Positions 11,115 to 26,200 of a stretch of 64,000 nucleotides of DNA are shown here, one piece after another. Origin of the DNA: Ochotona curzoniae (Eukaryota > Chordata > Mammalia > Lagomorpha > Ochotonidae); assembly GCF_017591425.1 (NCBI RefSeq), contig NW_024466218.1, positions 12,104,001 through 12,168,000 of the forward strand, given 5' to 3'. A program made the position numbers and the translations under genes. The notes below the pieces were generated by a model. That model was given only the letters and a program-made list of their open reading frames with translations. It did no database searches and was not told the origin of the DNA. The first letter of the stretch is position 1, and each line of letters starts with the position of its first letter.

Positions 11115-12040
11115 ATGAATCCCAGTTCCATCTCTGCCTCTGCCCCATATTTCAGATTCCATCAGAAATGAGGAAAGGAGCTAGAAAGTGCAAAAGGAGC
11201 TCATTAAATACTCCAGTTAGATAACACAGTTGTATCAATGGGTTGTACTCACCCATAGTTCACAATATAATAAGCAGGTATAAACATGGATGTAAAATTG
11301 CTTTGTCTGCTAACACAATCAGATTTTCTTTCTACCAGCAAGCTGTTTTCCATTGCATATGCTATTTGTCAAAAATTACATGATTCCTAAGTCCCAGAAT
11401 TAAGATTTGAACCAAGAATGCTAGATTGTCATCAAGATCTGTACTTTTACTGACTCTTTATTACAACCTTTGTACTGCGTATGCTTCATCCAGAGTATTC
11501 CAAAAGCATTTGTTAAATGAGTGGGAAAAAACTTGGTAAGCCAGTTTTGCTACCTATGGTGTGCCTCTTTCTGGCTCACAGGAGACTTCTTGGTTAGCAA
11601 ATCATTAGCTCATAATAGTTTGTCACCCAACTTGATGGTCAAGGGCACATGGAGGAGTAGGAAGCTCTTGGGATGCTGACCTAATGCTTGGGGCTCTGCT
11701 TGGCCCATGATAACTTAGAGCAGAAGTAGGAAGACAAGAAGAGATTGAATGAAGTCAAACACAGAAAGTAATCCAAAAAACCTATGTATATGGAAAACAA
11801 AGCAAAAAAAAAAAGCTTTCTTAAAACACTTAAAACATTAATTTTCCGATATAAAGAAAAGTTGAAGAGAATGGTAGTGAATTGCCATATTCTTCTACCT
11901 AAATTTCATAACTGTTGAGGTTTAGCTAAATCTACTTTGCCTCTTCTCATATAGAAATTTATATTAATATGTAAATTATCATGTATAAAATATATAGAGA
12001 TAAGTTTATAGATTTATTTACATATCAAATACATTAAAAA
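11115..12040. other. Unassigned intronic sequence
   Basis: AT-rich, with no recognised element. Nothing exon-like was seen. Confidence 0.35.
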
Positions 12041-12420
12041 TTTGTGTATTTGTTCCTGAACCACTTGAAAATGGCAGGTATCATGTTACTCCTAATACTT
12101 CATACTCACCTCCTAAGAATAAGAATATAGTACTAGCATCCTATATGACCTTCTCATTTCTTCTGTTCCACTTTTTTCTCCACTTTCCAAGTTTTCAGAT
12201 TGACCAAATTTGACCCTGAATCCTCCTCACGCCAGCTCCTATTCCTGCAACACGACTGTATCTGATTATTTTTGAGCATTTCATTGTATTGTACCATAAC
12301 AAGATGTTTCAAGCTCACGTTGTGGTTTCCTTACCCTAGAATGGAATTTAGTTGTTTTCCAATGAATTGCAGTTCCAAAAAAGGAGAATTAAAAAAAAAA
12401 TTACTAGTTCATCTTTGTCC
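12040..12420 (-). mobile_element. Possible old L1 3' fragment, antisense
   Basis: The order CACTTGAAAATGGCAGGTATC, CTCCTAATACTTCATACTC, CTCCTAAGAATAAGAATAT and later TTCCTTACCCTAGAATGGAAT resembles the complement of ancient L1 3' regions. Similarity is weak and judged by eye. Confidence 0.4.
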
Positions 12421-13795
12421 CCTCACAGGAGCTTTCCTTCATTTGGTGCTGTATTGGATTGGCGTTACTAAATACCACATTCAAGTGTCTGAGGTGTCAA
12501 ACGCAAGGTCTGGCCACCCGGCAGCTTAAGCCAATTTCTCTCTCGCCTTTTCGGGGCACTTCCTCTCTCCACTTCAGGTTCTTCTACCATACAGAGTTTT
12601 TTATGTGTTCATCTCCCTCTTTATTCTGCTTTGACCTTTAGCTTCATTTTTCCATATATTGTGTTTTAAAATCAAGACTTAAGGCTTTGTAAAATGAGCA
12701 TTACACAATCCATCTCAGTTGTATAATTCAATATTTAGGTATTGATGTGATCTTGTTTAACACTAATTTATGCTATGTTGTCATAGGAAGAGTCTCTTTG
12801 AAAGATTGTGATGACTGCTCTTTTGCCCGGTTTTAAATGGTGGTTGACAGACTCGATTGCATTAAATTCATGTCATGCTTTGCTGTATACTTTCTCTTAG
12901 GTTCATTTTACTACGTCTGTTGCATTTTCCCCTGTCAGTTGGCCAGGACTGAGTCAAATATATCTTCTTTTCATTGTATCCCCCAAATCCGTGAAGAGGG
13001 CATTTTACCCACATTTTCTGAACATAAATCTCTCTCCAGATGGAGATCTGAAGTCTCATTGTGCTGGGGCGGACAGAAAGGGGGTCATTTTGAAAGCTGG
13101 TGAATCAAGAAAGACATAAAAAATTGATAAAGATAAGGCTACCTGTTTTTATATTCTGCCACATAGCATGTGTTTAAATGAATTTGCCTATAATTTGTCT
13201 CAAATGCTGACATTGGACTCCTAGGCTGTATAATTGGGCTTGATTTTTCCAGAGTAAAATTCATACCCTGTGACCAGACTAATATGTTCACCTACTATAA
13301 ACATTACTGCCTATGGTAACAGCTAAAATAAAAAAATTCTTTTTATATACATAATAGCTGGCACAGACTCCTGCAGCCTCCACAAATCATTCCTGTCTTT
13401 TGGAGGCTGCTGCCAAAAAGTGAGGAAATGTAAAACCAGCCTGGTGTAAGATAGATGGACTCTGAAAGCTTACTAACTTACTAACTTGTTTAAACATTGT
13501 TCATATTACTGTTACTTTTGCTATTTTAAGATGCCAGGTTTTAAACAAGCTCTTTTAATTAATAAAGTGTTTCAGGCTAGTGAACTGTACTTTCACTGTG
13601 AACCAGGTCTTCTATAAGCTATCTCTGACTACTTTTTGTTGGGGCTGTTAAAGGTTAATAATGAGGATAATGCAGTAATTTTTATTTAGGCAGTCATGAT
13701 TGGCAGAAGTTATTAGAACAGGAATCTTTCCAGAAGCAGTAGTTAGGTTATGAAAATGATAGGGGTACTGAAACTAATCACCATTTTTGTCATTT
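12420..13795. other. Unassigned intronic sequence
   Basis: No recognised repeat or exon. Two short overlapping frames (12272-12641) and one at 12837-13103 show no family resemblance and no flanking splice pair. Confidence 0.35.
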
Positions 13796-13811
13796 AAAAA
13801 TTATTCTGGGG

Positions 13812-14126
13812 CCCGGCGCGGTGGCGCAGTGGTTAAGGTCCTCGCCTTGCATGCCCGGGATCCCATATGGGTGCCGGTTCTATCCCGGCAGCCCCACTTC
13901 CCATCCAGCTCCCTGGCTGTGGCCCGGGAAAGCAGTCGAGGACGGCCCAAAGCTTTGGGACCCTGCACCCGCGTGGGAGACCCGGAAGAGGCTCCTGGCT
14001 CCGGACCGGCATAGCATCGACCATTGCGCTCACTTCGGGAGTGAATCATTGGATGGAAGATCTTCCTCTCTGTCTCTCCTCTCTGTATATCCGCCTTTCC
14101 AATAAAAATAAAATAAATCTTTAAAA
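13812..14126 (+). mobile_element. Young C-type SINE with target-site duplication
   Basis: It begins CCCGGCGCGGTGGCGCAGTGG, with intact A-box- and B-box-like blocks, and ends AATAAAAATAAAATAAATC then TTTAAA. The flanks AAAAATTATTCTGGGG (13796-13811 and 14127-14142) are identical. It landed at the 5' end of an older SINE, so its duplication includes that element's first G residues. Few mutations; one of the youngest copies here. Confidence 0.97.
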
Positions 14127-14138
14127 AAAAATTATTCT

Positions 14139-14455
14139 GGGGCCAGCACATCGGCTCAACTAGCTAATCCTCCACCTGCAAGCACCAGCATCCCATATGG
14201 TTGCTGGTTTGTATTTGGCTGCTCCACTTTCCATTCAGTTCCCTGCTTATGACCTGGGAAGGCAGCAGAGGATGGCCTTGCGACCCTGCACCCACGTTGG
14301 AGATCCGGAGGAAGCTCCCGGCTCCTGGCTTCGGATTGGCTCAGCTCTGGCCATGTGGAAAATAACCAGCAAATGGAAATTATTTTTCTCTGTCTCTCCA
14401 CCTCTCTGTAAAACTGTCTTGACAATAAAAATAAATAAGTCTTTTCTAAAAAAAA
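14139..14455 (+). mobile_element. Older-subfamily C-type SINE
   Basis: Head GGCCAGCACATCGGCTCAAC then TAGCTAATCCTCCACCTGCA, a head spelling different from the young copies, followed by the shared body and tail CAATAAAAATAAATAAGTC. It is directly downstream of the young SINE that inserted at its 5' edge. Confidence 0.94.
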
Positions 14456-14459
14456 TACT

Positions 14460-14990
14460 TTTTTCTACCCTTAGTCATGATGACCTGATGCTATGTGTGG
14501 GCAGTGATTCCTCTAACAACAGTGTACATAATTAATTGTTAAGAGGAGATTCAGAATGATCTGAAGAAAAAGGGTCTTTGGGGGATTACCACAATGGAAA
14601 GTAAGTATCAGAACTCTGTTAGGACCAAATCTAACTATTTAACACCGTTAGATAGGGTTGTTTCCCAGACACCTATTTATGAAGGTATTATTACCTTTTT
14701 GATTTTGTATTTTCATCCTGTATATTATATGAGTTTTAGGAGCTGTAAAAGAGGGTACCCTAAGTTAGGTTACTATGATTTTTTAAATATTAGAGTATGA
14801 AAATGTGGAGAGTCATATGGGCATAAAACTTTATGATGGTGGCTTTTACTGATGATGCAATCACTTAATGATGTTATATAAAACAATACCAAGACTATGT
14901 TAAGTTACAATTCCTTTATGTTTAACTTCCACTTGGAAATTTCTAACTACATTTGGCATTAATTATGTTTACAGTAACAGTAACCCTGTC
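14460..14990. other. Unassigned intronic sequence
   Basis: No recognised element. Reading frames are short and AT-rich. Confidence 0.35.
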
Positions 14991-14994
14991 TTTA

Positions 14995-16100
14995 TTCCTA
15001 TTCCTACTTAAAAAAAACTTTTTTGAGATAAAATTCACCTAAACTAGAATTAAATCCTTTTGGAATCTAGAATTACATGACTTTGATTATATTTCCAAAA
15101 GTGTACAGATATCTTCCCTAATTCTAGAACATATTCATTATGTTTTCCCTAAATCCTTTACCTGTTAGCAGTTACTCTATTTTTCCCCACCCTAATCCCT
15201 GGCAACTACTTAATTAGTTCCTGTCAATATGTTTGCCCATATCAGATATTTCGTATAAATGAAGTCTTACAACATGTGGCTTCTTTTTGTCTGACTTATT
15301 TTACTTAGTATAATGTGTTCAAGTGACATTCCTATTGTACTTTATAGCAATACTTGACTGGTAAAATAGTAGTTCACTGTATTGGCATTCCACAGTTCTA
15401 CATTTTGTTTATCTGTTTCTCAGTTCGTGGACACTTAGGTTTTTTCACTGTTAATAATGCTGCTTTGACTAAGCACGTGCAAGTTTTTGAGCAGATTTAT
15501 GTTCTCAACTCTCTGGGGTATCTAAGACTGGAACTATGGGGTCGCATGATAACTTAGTCTCACTTTTTGAAACAATGCTAATTTATTTTTTAAAGGATCA
15601 GCATGATTTATTTTCCCATTAGTGTCTAAGAATATTCCAGTTAATCCACCACTTTGTCAGCACTTGTATTATTAGTCTTTAATTTTGGTTGATTATCATA
15701 GTATCTGTGCTTTTGATTTACCTTTCCCTAATAGCTGGTCATGTTGATTATCTTTCCTTGTGCTTCTTGACAACTTATATATTTTGGGGGGAAATGTCAA
15801 GTCAAAGTCTTTGCCTTTTATTGATATTGGATAAAGTTATTAAGTTATATAAGATCTTTATGCTTTTTGGATACTGGTATATCGTATATATGATTTTTAA
15901 ATGTTTTCCTTTTATTCTTTGGGTCCTCTTTCCTGTTCCTAATGTGTCTCTTGTAACATAACAGTTTTCAAATCCCATAATCATCTGATCCAGGGTTAAA
16001 AGTATAAAATTTCATATTTTCTTCTAAGAGTCTTATAGTTTTAACTCTTTTACATTTAGGTCAATTTAGATCATTAACCACTTTTAGTTAATTTTTATAT
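14995..16100 (-). mobile_element. Old L1M fragment, antisense
   Basis: Complement of an ancient L1: GAGATAAAATTCACCTAAAC, CCCTGGCAACTACTTAATTAG, TCGTATAAATGAAGTCTTAC, TTTGTTTATCTGTTTCTCAG, CACTTAGGTTTTTTCACTG, and later TCTTCTAAGAGTCTTATAG. The order matches the L1M 3' half in reverse. It is strongly decayed and ends about 300 bp before the coding exon. Confidence 0.82.
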
Positions 16101-16392
16101 TATTTATATTATGTTATTTTTATATTATATTTTAAATTATTGCATTCACTTGCTAGGGTCTGCTTTTGTTTTTATTTACTAAAATCTAAAGAATTGAGAG
16201 ATAAATTTTTCTTTAAATGAGACAATCATTGCTATTCTGAGAAATAATGTTTTATGATCTGGGGAAGGGGAATACATCAGCTTTTCTTTTGACAACTTTA
16301 TGTTCAGCTAATGCTCTTATCAAATAGCATTGCATTTCTGTGTCTGTTTTATTGAAATTTGCAAAAAAGCACCAATAGATGCAATTTAAGTC

Positions 16393-18545
<2,153 letters not shown>

Positions 18546-18546
18546 T

Positions 18547-18712
18547 AACAAATATTTGTGTTGTACATACTATGTGCATACCCTTACACTTGCTAAATTA
18601 TTGAACCCTAATGCATTTTCACCGAATAGGAATCCCAGAACAGAGGGAACGAGTGTTTTAACCCAGGGCATGGTCAGTAGGTTTGCAAACTCACGATATG
18701 ATGAATCTAGCC
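18547..18712 (-). mobile_element. MIR SINE fragment, antisense
   Basis: AACAAATATTTGTGTTGTAC, TACTATGTGCATACCCTTAC and later AGAGGGAACGAGTGTTTTAAC with GCATGGTCAGTAGG follow the complement of the ancient tRNA-derived MIR. It is old and shared across placental mammals. Confidence 0.7.
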
Positions 18713-19455
18713 AGTTTTGTTCCATGATTTGTTGAAGAAAATAAAACAAAAACAAACAAAAAAGCTTGTTTTTAGACAGGAGGGTTAAGAAAATAAATAT
18801 GTATTTAGAATAAGAAAAAGAATAAATAATTTTTAAAAACTTAAATGTCTTTATAAATGGCAGTTTCATTAACATAATGGAATCTATATGTTATATATCT
18901 GTGATATTACTGTAATCATTGAAGAAAATTTGAATACTGAGTGTGGTGGGAAAAGGATATAAATGGAAGGCCAAGAGAAAAGGAATTATTTCCCTTTACT
19001 ACTTAATCCTTATAACCTATTGAGACTTTTGTTATTGTTTTTGTCGCTTGTTTATTATATGCAAATATTATGTAATAATTTCCCTTCTTCCTTTTCTTCC
19101 TTCCTTCCTTCACTCTTTTTTTCCTCCTTCCCTCCCTTCCTTTTTTTAAATAAAATCTACAGCTGGTCCTGAAATTCATACTGTAATGTAATAGCTCAGT
19201 TAAGAGTTAGTTTTACTCTGTAGTGAAGAAATGTGATATCCAAATGATAGAGCTCAGTGCAACAATGCACACCATTCAAAATTAGACCTATTCATATCTG
19301 ATCAGTTGAACCCTAGAATTCAACAGAAAACCTAAAGTTATAACATTTTTAGGAGAAACATTTAAAAAAAATCCTGACCTTATTTACCTTGGGTTAGGCA
19401 AATATTTATTAGACTTCATTAACAAACAAAAGTATAAAACAAAAAAAAAAAAATT
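18713..19455. other. Unassigned intronic sequence with CT-rich patch
   Basis: No interspersed repeat recognised. A CTTCC/TTCCC-rich pyrimidine patch lies at 19080-19147. The rest is AT-rich. Confidence 0.4.
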
Positions 19456-19458
19456 ACA

Positions 19459-19770
19459 GGGTCTGGTGCAATGGCTCAAATTGACTAATTCTCTGCCTGC
19501 ATGTACCAGAATTCCATAAGGTCACAAGTTCATGTTCCCTGGGTGCTCCACTTCCCTTCCAGCTCCCTGCATGTGGCCTGGGAAAGCTGTGAAGGATGGC
19601 CCAAAGCCTTGGAACCACGCACCCGTGTGGGAGACCCAGAAGTTCTTGGCTTCAGGCTGGCTCAGCTCCAACCATTGCAGCCATTTGGGAAGTGAGGTAG
19701 TGATTGGAAGATCTCGTTGTTTCTCCTCTCTAAATCTGCCTTTCCAATAAAAATAAATAATTTAAAAATT
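19459..19770 (+). mobile_element. C-type SINE, diverged
   Basis: Head GGTCTGGTGCAATGGCTCAA, body with CAGCTCCCTGCATGTGGCC and GTGGGAGACCCAGAAG, tail CCAATAAAAATAAATAA. Full length and moderately old. It sits next to an A run at 19441. Confidence 0.92.
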
Positions 19771-20039
19771 ATAAATTGACTCCATCAAAATTAGAATACT
19801 ACTGTAAAGATGCTGCTCAGAGGGTAAAATATTTGTATTCCACTTATATCAAAAATATGTGAAGAAGTCTCAAAAAACTCAATTTTAATCAGATAAACCC
19901 AGAATCTAATCTAGTATTTCAAATATTTGTTGTTGGCTTTTAAAGACAGATAATAAGGAACAGGTAAAGTAGTACAAACATACCTTTTCTATATTTGCCT
20001 TGCTTGTGCCCCTTGTATTGTTTGGTGTTTTATGTATTT

Positions 20040-20362
20040 TTATGTTTTATTTATTTGAAAGATTGAGTTACAGAAACACAATGGGAGACAGAAATAGTTA
20101 TCCTCCATCCATAAGTTTACCCTACTACCATCCACACCAGCTGGGGCTGGGCCTGGCTGAAGCCAGGAGCAAGGAACTACATCCCTCTGTTCTCATAGTG
20201 GGGTAGCAGCTGGGCCATCTGCTGCTGCTTTCCTACGCACATTAGCAGGGAATTGGGTTAGAAGTGCAACATCCAAGATTACCACTTATGCTCAAAATGG
20301 GTTGCTGGTTGCTGGGGTCTCAGGAAGAGACTTAACCCTCTGCACCACAATGTCAGCTCTGT
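20040..20362 (-). mobile_element. Old C-type SINE, antisense
   Basis: In reverse: TTTATTTATTTGAAAGATTG, GAGTTACAG, GCCAGGAGCAAGGAACT, GGGTAGCAGCTGGGCCATC, ending at CACCACAATGTCAGCTC. It belongs to an older subfamily than the copies at 21.4-22.0 kb. Confidence 0.85.
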
Positions 20363-20544
20363 GTTTTACTTCTTATGTAACACGAGGTAAGTTCTTTTGC
20401 TTTCTATTGGTTCTTGCCCATTTCAGTTTCATTGTCCTAGTTTTGTTACCTCTTTGAAATTAACTTAGTTATAATACTACCCTCGCTCTTACTTACAGAA
20501 ATCTAACTCGATTTTCCTAGACTGCCAGTGAGTTTCATTCAAAT

Positions 20545-20640
20545 TGTTCATGTCCATAGAATAGCTAGTTGGTAGTCAAGATTCAAACTCAAGACTTTGA
20601 AGTCTTAAGATCAGCATTGTTTGTGTTATAGGTCAGTTCC
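20545..20640 (-). mobile_element. Possible MIR fragment, antisense
   Basis: AATAGCTAGTTGGTAGTCAAG, ATTCAAACTCAAGACTTTGA resembles the complement of the MIR core and 5' part. It is short and decayed. Confidence 0.45.
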
Positions 20641-20664
20641 TTGATGTTTTGCGTAGAGGTAAAG

Positions 20665-20770
20665 ACAGTGCTTGGGGAGCCCTCCTCCCATATTAGAGTG
20701 CATGGGTTCCTGTCCCAGTTCCAACTCTGATTCCAGCTTCCTAATAATTTGTACCTTAGAGGCAAAGGGT
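20665..20770 (+). mobile_element. 5' fragment of an old C-type SINE
   Basis: GACAGTGCTTGGGGAGCCC, ATTAGAGTGCATGGGTTCC, CAGTTCCAACTCTGATTCC, CAGCTTCCTAATAATTTG is the head and early body of the oldest SINE subfamily. The 3' part is missing. Confidence 0.65.
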
Positions 20771-21361
20771 GATAAGTGAAGTACTGTTTTTTTTTTTATT
20801 CAGCTCCAAATTAACCATAGAAAACAATTCAAATTCTTAGAATATGTTGAATGCTGTTCCAGTTAGACATTGAAGAGGAGGATGCAAGCCAAGATGACGG
20901 TAGATTTTAGTTATGGAGTTCTTGTTGCTGATTGATAAAAGTAGCTATAACCATATTGTGGTATTAACCATAGTCTGGATTCTACCCTTGTTCAACTAAT
21001 TTTGCCACCTACACCATTTTTAATATTTTTTAGCTCCATTTTACTGTGCATCTTCATTTCTCAGAGATTTTCTACCACAAAAGCTTAGCTCATTAACCAT
21101 ATGTCTTCCCTTAAATAGAAACTAATATTCAAAATACAAAGTAGGACATTTCAGTTGTGGCCAACAAGTATCAGCTTCAAGGTCTATGACTGTTCTCATT
21201 GCTGCTACTTTTCTTTTCTGGGTCTCATGTCTTTGTAAAAAAAATCCCACTCCATCCAACCTTCTACATTTCTCTTCCCCTGCTTCCCTACTTTCTTAAC
21301 ATTAGGTTTAACATTTCCACTTGCTTTAAGGTTGCTCTTCCAGCTATTGCTTTATTTTTGT

Positions 21362-21678
21362 TAAAGATGTATTTATTTTTATTGCAAAGTCAATTATACA
21401 GAGAGGAGGAGAGACAGAAAGGAAGATCTTCTGTCCACTGTTTCACTTCCCAAGTGGCTGCTGTAGACGGAGCTGAGCTGATCCAAAGCCAGGAGCCAGG
21501 AGCTTCTTCCAGGTCTCCCTCACAGATGCAGGGTTCCAAGGCTTTGGGCCGTCCTCAACTGCTTTCCCAGGCCACAAGCAGGGAGCTGGATGGGAAGGGG
21601 GGCTGCTGGGATTAGAACCGACACCCATATGGTATCCTGGCGTGTTCAAGGCAAGGACTTTAACCATCAAACAGGCAC
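21362..21678 (-). mobile_element. C-type SINE, antisense
   Basis: Reverse-oriented full element from AAGATGTATTTATTTTTATT through GAGGAGGAGAGACAGAAAGG and GGGAGCTGGATGGGAAGG to the head near CAAACAGGCA. Only about 20 bp separate it from the next SINE. The 138-residue frame across it is SINE-derived. Confidence 0.93.
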
Positions 21679-21700
21679 TATCATTGTTAGGGAATTTAAA

Positions 21701-22021
21701 GATTTATTTTTATTATTATTTTTTTATTGGAAAGGCGGATATACAGAGAGGAGAGACAGAGAGGAAGATCTTCCATCCGATGATTCACTCCCCAAGTGAG
21801 CGCAACGGCCGATACTATGCCAATCCGAAGCCAGGAGCCTCTTCCGGGTCTCCCACGCGGGTGCAGGTTCCAAAGCTTTGGGCCGACCGCGACTGCTTTC
21901 CAGGGCCACAGGCAGGGAGCTGGAAGGGAATCGGGGCTGCCGGGATTAGAACCGGCGCCCATATGGGATCCCGGGCGTGCAAGGCAAGGACTTTAACCAC
22001 TTGCACCACCACGCCGGACCC
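21701..22021 (-). mobile_element. Young C-type SINE, antisense, with target-site duplication
   Basis: In reverse from GATTTATTTTTATTATT through GGAAAGGCGGATATACAGAG and GGATCCCGGGCGTGCAAGG to CACCACGCCGGACCC. The flanks AGGGAATTTAAA (21689-21700 and 22022-22033) match exactly. CpG dinucleotides are largely retained, a sign of youth. Confidence 0.96.
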
Positions 22022-22033
22022 AGGGAATTTAAA

Positions 22034-23084
22034 TAATGAACAATAGTAAAGAATAAATAAATTATACAGATTTAGGGAATGGATGGATATTTGTGAGACT
22101 ATACTGATGATTGGGAAAATAATGGTTTACCATTCACAGTAGATTGCTGAAGGATCAACTGGTAAATATTAAGACAGTGCTAACGTTGGTACTGCTTAAG
22201 TTTGAGACCATCCTGGAAAAGACAACAGGTAAGAATCACCCTTGGTTGATAAGTCTTAGGGAAAATGTTAATGAGGAAACAAGATACATGTTGGCCTTTT
22301 GCTCTGCTTAGAATATTTATTAATTGCAATGGAAAAAATTGTAATTACAGTATGAAGAAATTGTCCAGCTGTTTGCAGTTACATAGGAGTAGTTCTGAAG
22401 AACTTCCCTTTTGTAACAGAAATTCCCATCTATAAAAGGTACCCTTGTTTGTAAGGTGTCTCCCTCTACATTGGAGGTGCGCTATCTTCTCTAGAGGGGA
22501 GAAGTGACAAAAAAATCACTGGAGACTTTTAATAGACGGAGAAAACCCTGATGGAAACATGCTCAGTAAAAATAGTATTTGTGGTGCTTATCCTGCCATA
22601 TCAGCTTGACCAGGCCTCTGTTAGCATCCCCTTTGTGTCAGATAAAGATGGTGTTTAGGCCTCATTAAGCTATCCCTTTGCAATCTGATCTAGGAGCTGT
22701 ACTCTTTTTCTCTGGGTTATTTCCAGTGTATACAGAAAGTGTCCTTGTCATTGCACTTCTGCTTGTTTTTGTCTTAGCAAGCTTTCTTTTGTTACAAGAA
22801 ATCCCAGTTGAAACTTCTGAAGGATAGAGACAAAGTTACTTTCTCTTTTCTGCAGCTTCTTTATTTTTTAATTTTTTTGCTATGTCTTAACTTCCTACCT
22901 GTGTTTGGTATTTATTGCCATTAGAGAGATCCTCTGGAATAGTCATGTCACAGAATGTATACAAAAGAGAGGAAGACATGGAAATCAATTACTTATCCAA
23001 TTATGCTGTAAGAATATCTCTTGGAGTGCCACGTAGTTGTACTTTCTGTAATGAAGTATTTGATCTGCGTGCATGGTCTAGCAC
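22034..23084. other. Unassigned intronic sequence
   Basis: No repeat recognised. The frame at 22915-23130 crosses a probable old transposon fragment at its 3' end and is not considered a gene. Confidence 0.35.
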
Positions 23085-23215
23085 AGAAGCAGGTATCACA
23101 TGTGGCTATTCAGCATTGAAATGCAACTGAGATTGAGAAATTGAATTTTTAAAAATTAATTGCAATCTTAGTAGTCATACATGACTATTATATTAGTGTG
23201 GTTTTGGAGTTGTGA
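23085..23215. repeat. Probable ancient DNA-transposon fragment
   Basis: AAGCAGGTATCACATGTGGC, TATTCAGCATTGAAATGCAAC, then TTGAGAAATTGAATTTTT resembles a common mammalian repeat whose copies read 'catgtggctattgagc'. I recall it as a DNA-transposon family but cannot name it safely. Confidence 0.5.
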
Positions 23216-26200
23216 TTAATGCCTGAATATGAGAAGTTTATAAGTTCCTGTAATCAATAGCTTAACTATTTAAAGAAACTAAAAAGACATGAGCTGCTCA
23301 TGCCTGGGTTTATTACTGGAGGGAAGATCTGTGCTTTGCAGAAAGAATTTGTGATATACTGCATGTTTTCACCTTTTCATTAATAGAAAATGTTATTGCT
23401 GAACTCAATGAAAATTTCAGGAGTAAAATGAAATATAATTATTATAGGCTTGCTTTTTATAGATTATAGCAAAAGTCACAAAAAACTCAAAGTAGATGCA
23501 GACTTCCTTTTAGAGACTTAGCCTGATTAAACAAATGATGGATGTATAGAGAGGAGAAGAAATAAAGGAAGGAAGGACGCTTGGTTAGATAAGAAAACAG
23601 TGCAAGATATCCTATTCTGAATGCCAGGGGAATGGTACATTAAGTCTCTTTTGTTGAATATATAAATTGATTTGATGTTATCTGAGATTCCTTCCAGCTC
23701 TAACTTTTGTAATGCTAAACCTTAAGAACGCTGAGCAGTAGAAAATCTGAGAGGGGAGCCTTCAGATTAATTTAGGACTTGGAGCTTGCTGTTTGATTTG
23801 CGTTGTTATATGATCTTAATCTCCTAGGCCATATGAATGATTTCTGTTGTTAGGCAAATTTATTTCATTTCAAATAGAGTATTGATTTAAAAAAAATCTG
23901 ATAAATACTTCCTAGATTGTGTTATCTTCCTGTTTGCTTTAATAATTCTAAGAGTGATACTAATGCCTTTAATCATTCAAATATATCCTATTTATGCGAT
24001 AACAAGTTAAGATAATAGTCAAGAAAGGAGGATAAACATAAAATTATAAAAGGTAGCTTTGTGTCTACCCAAATACAACACTGGTTAACATTAATAGGGA
24101 AAAGAAATGATTTGAAAGCTTTTACTTTCAAATACACCAGAGTCTTTTACTGTAAGTCACTGAAGACCTGTCATTGGCCTGCCATCCTATTCTAGTTGGT
24201 TAGCTAAGTTAGTAATTCCAGTGCTTCATTTGGACTGAGTCAAAAGATTAATTGTTTAATGCTCTGTTAGTTTGTCAGGCTTTTTCTGTTTTTTTAGCTT
24301 ACATCTTTACTCACTATTCAGATCTTCTAAAATACGTGTACACTAAAGCTTTTGCTGTGCTGTAGGTACAAACTGACTGACTGTGTCTGTTTGTTTCCTT
24401 TACCTTTTTTTTTTTTTAAACTGCTATTTGAATCTGCCTTGGTGTCTTTTGCCCAGAAAATTTTCCCAAGTACTCATAGCACTATCCCATAGAACAGAAT
24501 ACCCACACAGAACTGTACGCCACCCCAATCTCATGGTGTTTTTTCTTCCCTAAAACAGGGAATTTTGGTAATCCAGTGAAGGTATTTCCAGGTCTCTAGC
24601 TCATTCTCAAGTTTGATCATTTACTGGGAAGACTGACGAGACTCGGTATGCATTCATATAGCTAAGATTGCCTTTGTGAAGAAAATCAACCAATGGAAAA
24701 TCAACCAAAGGAGCAAGGGAAATTTCCCCTTTGTCCTCTGAGGGTTTGCTGAAGTGAGTTGACAGTAGATTCACCAAGAGGTATACACATTTATAAACAT
24801 GAACATGTGTATGGGAAATATACACACATACAGATTGGGAAACTACATGAAGAGTTTGATAGTTAAAGCTAAAATACCTACTTCATGGGAGCAGAGAGTG
24901 GAGGGCTCTAAGCATTTTTAAGAGGTAATAAATGACTTCTTAGGGGAAATGAATGAGCCGAAGAACAGACAGTGGCCTAGACCAAAGCTGGGTGTAAATG
25001 TGGAATGTGTCTCTTCCCCAGTAGTGAATCATTCTCGGTGAATAAATTTCAAAACAGTCGCATTTGTTCTACAAGAGGCATTTTCCTTAATCACATAGGG
25101 GAACTTCAGATAGCCTCTTGATATGCCTTAGGAGAGGAGGAGGATGAAAGAAGAGCAGCAGGTGAGTTGGGTATGTGAAGTGGAAGGTCAGAGAAACCTT
25201 TGTTCTGAAACTCTTTGTCTAGCCCATCATGTCAAAGCACCACACTTTGGGCTATCATTTTTGAGCCCCCAGGTGGCATCTGGAGGAAATCATATAATCT
25301 TCAACAAAATACTTTTCCGAGTTCCGTAGGATATGCTTTGCTCCTCTGGCAGTGAATTGTGGCAACACCTGTGAAATGTTGTCTGCCTAGAAAGACTGTT
25401 CATCTTTTTAAATAGGAGCTGGTCATATCAAAACTTGTTGCCTAGAGTGTGTGAATTTCCAGATTCCCACATGGAAAGCAGATGCTGTGCATAAACCACA
25501 TTATTTGCACAAACCACGTACGCACAGGAAAATATCTTTACCTCTTGGAGAATTGTGAAGATGCTTCTGAAATCCAGTTTGCTTTATTGCCAGCCAAGGG
25601 CCAGCCGTGAAAACATGACTTTCTAAGGAGAACATGCTTGAACTGTTTTTCTGATCTTGATTGTACTTCAGTGACATTCAGACTTGGAAATTTTAGCCTA
25701 TGTTAGGCTGTAAATGTACCTGGTATCCTTATTGTCTTCTACTGATCATTACTATCACTTAGAGATGAATAAATAGAAATAGAGCCTATTCTATACTTAC
25801 TCCCTTGTCTCCTAGGACCATTTCTGTTTCTTGTATGCCAGACAACCAAATTTTTCTTACTCTTTGCCACTGTTTCTTCTTTGAGATCTGCCTTTTCCTG
25901 GAATTTGATTGGATTTAATATTGCCCAAAAAACTGAGTAAAGGCTGATGTAGAAATAATGTTTCAGTAACTGGATCTCCAAATATATAGTATTGGTGTTA
26001 GTTAAAAAAAAAATTTCACTTCCTGTCCCAAGTGATAATTCTATGTCATAGGGAATGGCAGAGATTGTTAACAGTGACAATAAAAGTCAGGGACCTCAAT
26101 CCACTATGGCCTACATGGCTTTGGAGTTGTTAAGGAAGATTCAACTTAAACTTAATTCACAAAAAGGGAGAAAATCATAAGATAAGCATCTACACTGTCA

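Noticed and set aside
21199..22046. Frames of 134-138 residues on the + strand
   Set aside because: They read through antisense C-type SINEs; the same peptides recur at other SINE copies (13801-14151, 32382-32694, 63415-63744).
25090..25172. Possible exon ending AGCAGCAG|GTGAGT
   Set aside because: The nearest acceptor gives only about 30 bp with a poor pyrimidine tract, and no residue pattern is recognisable.
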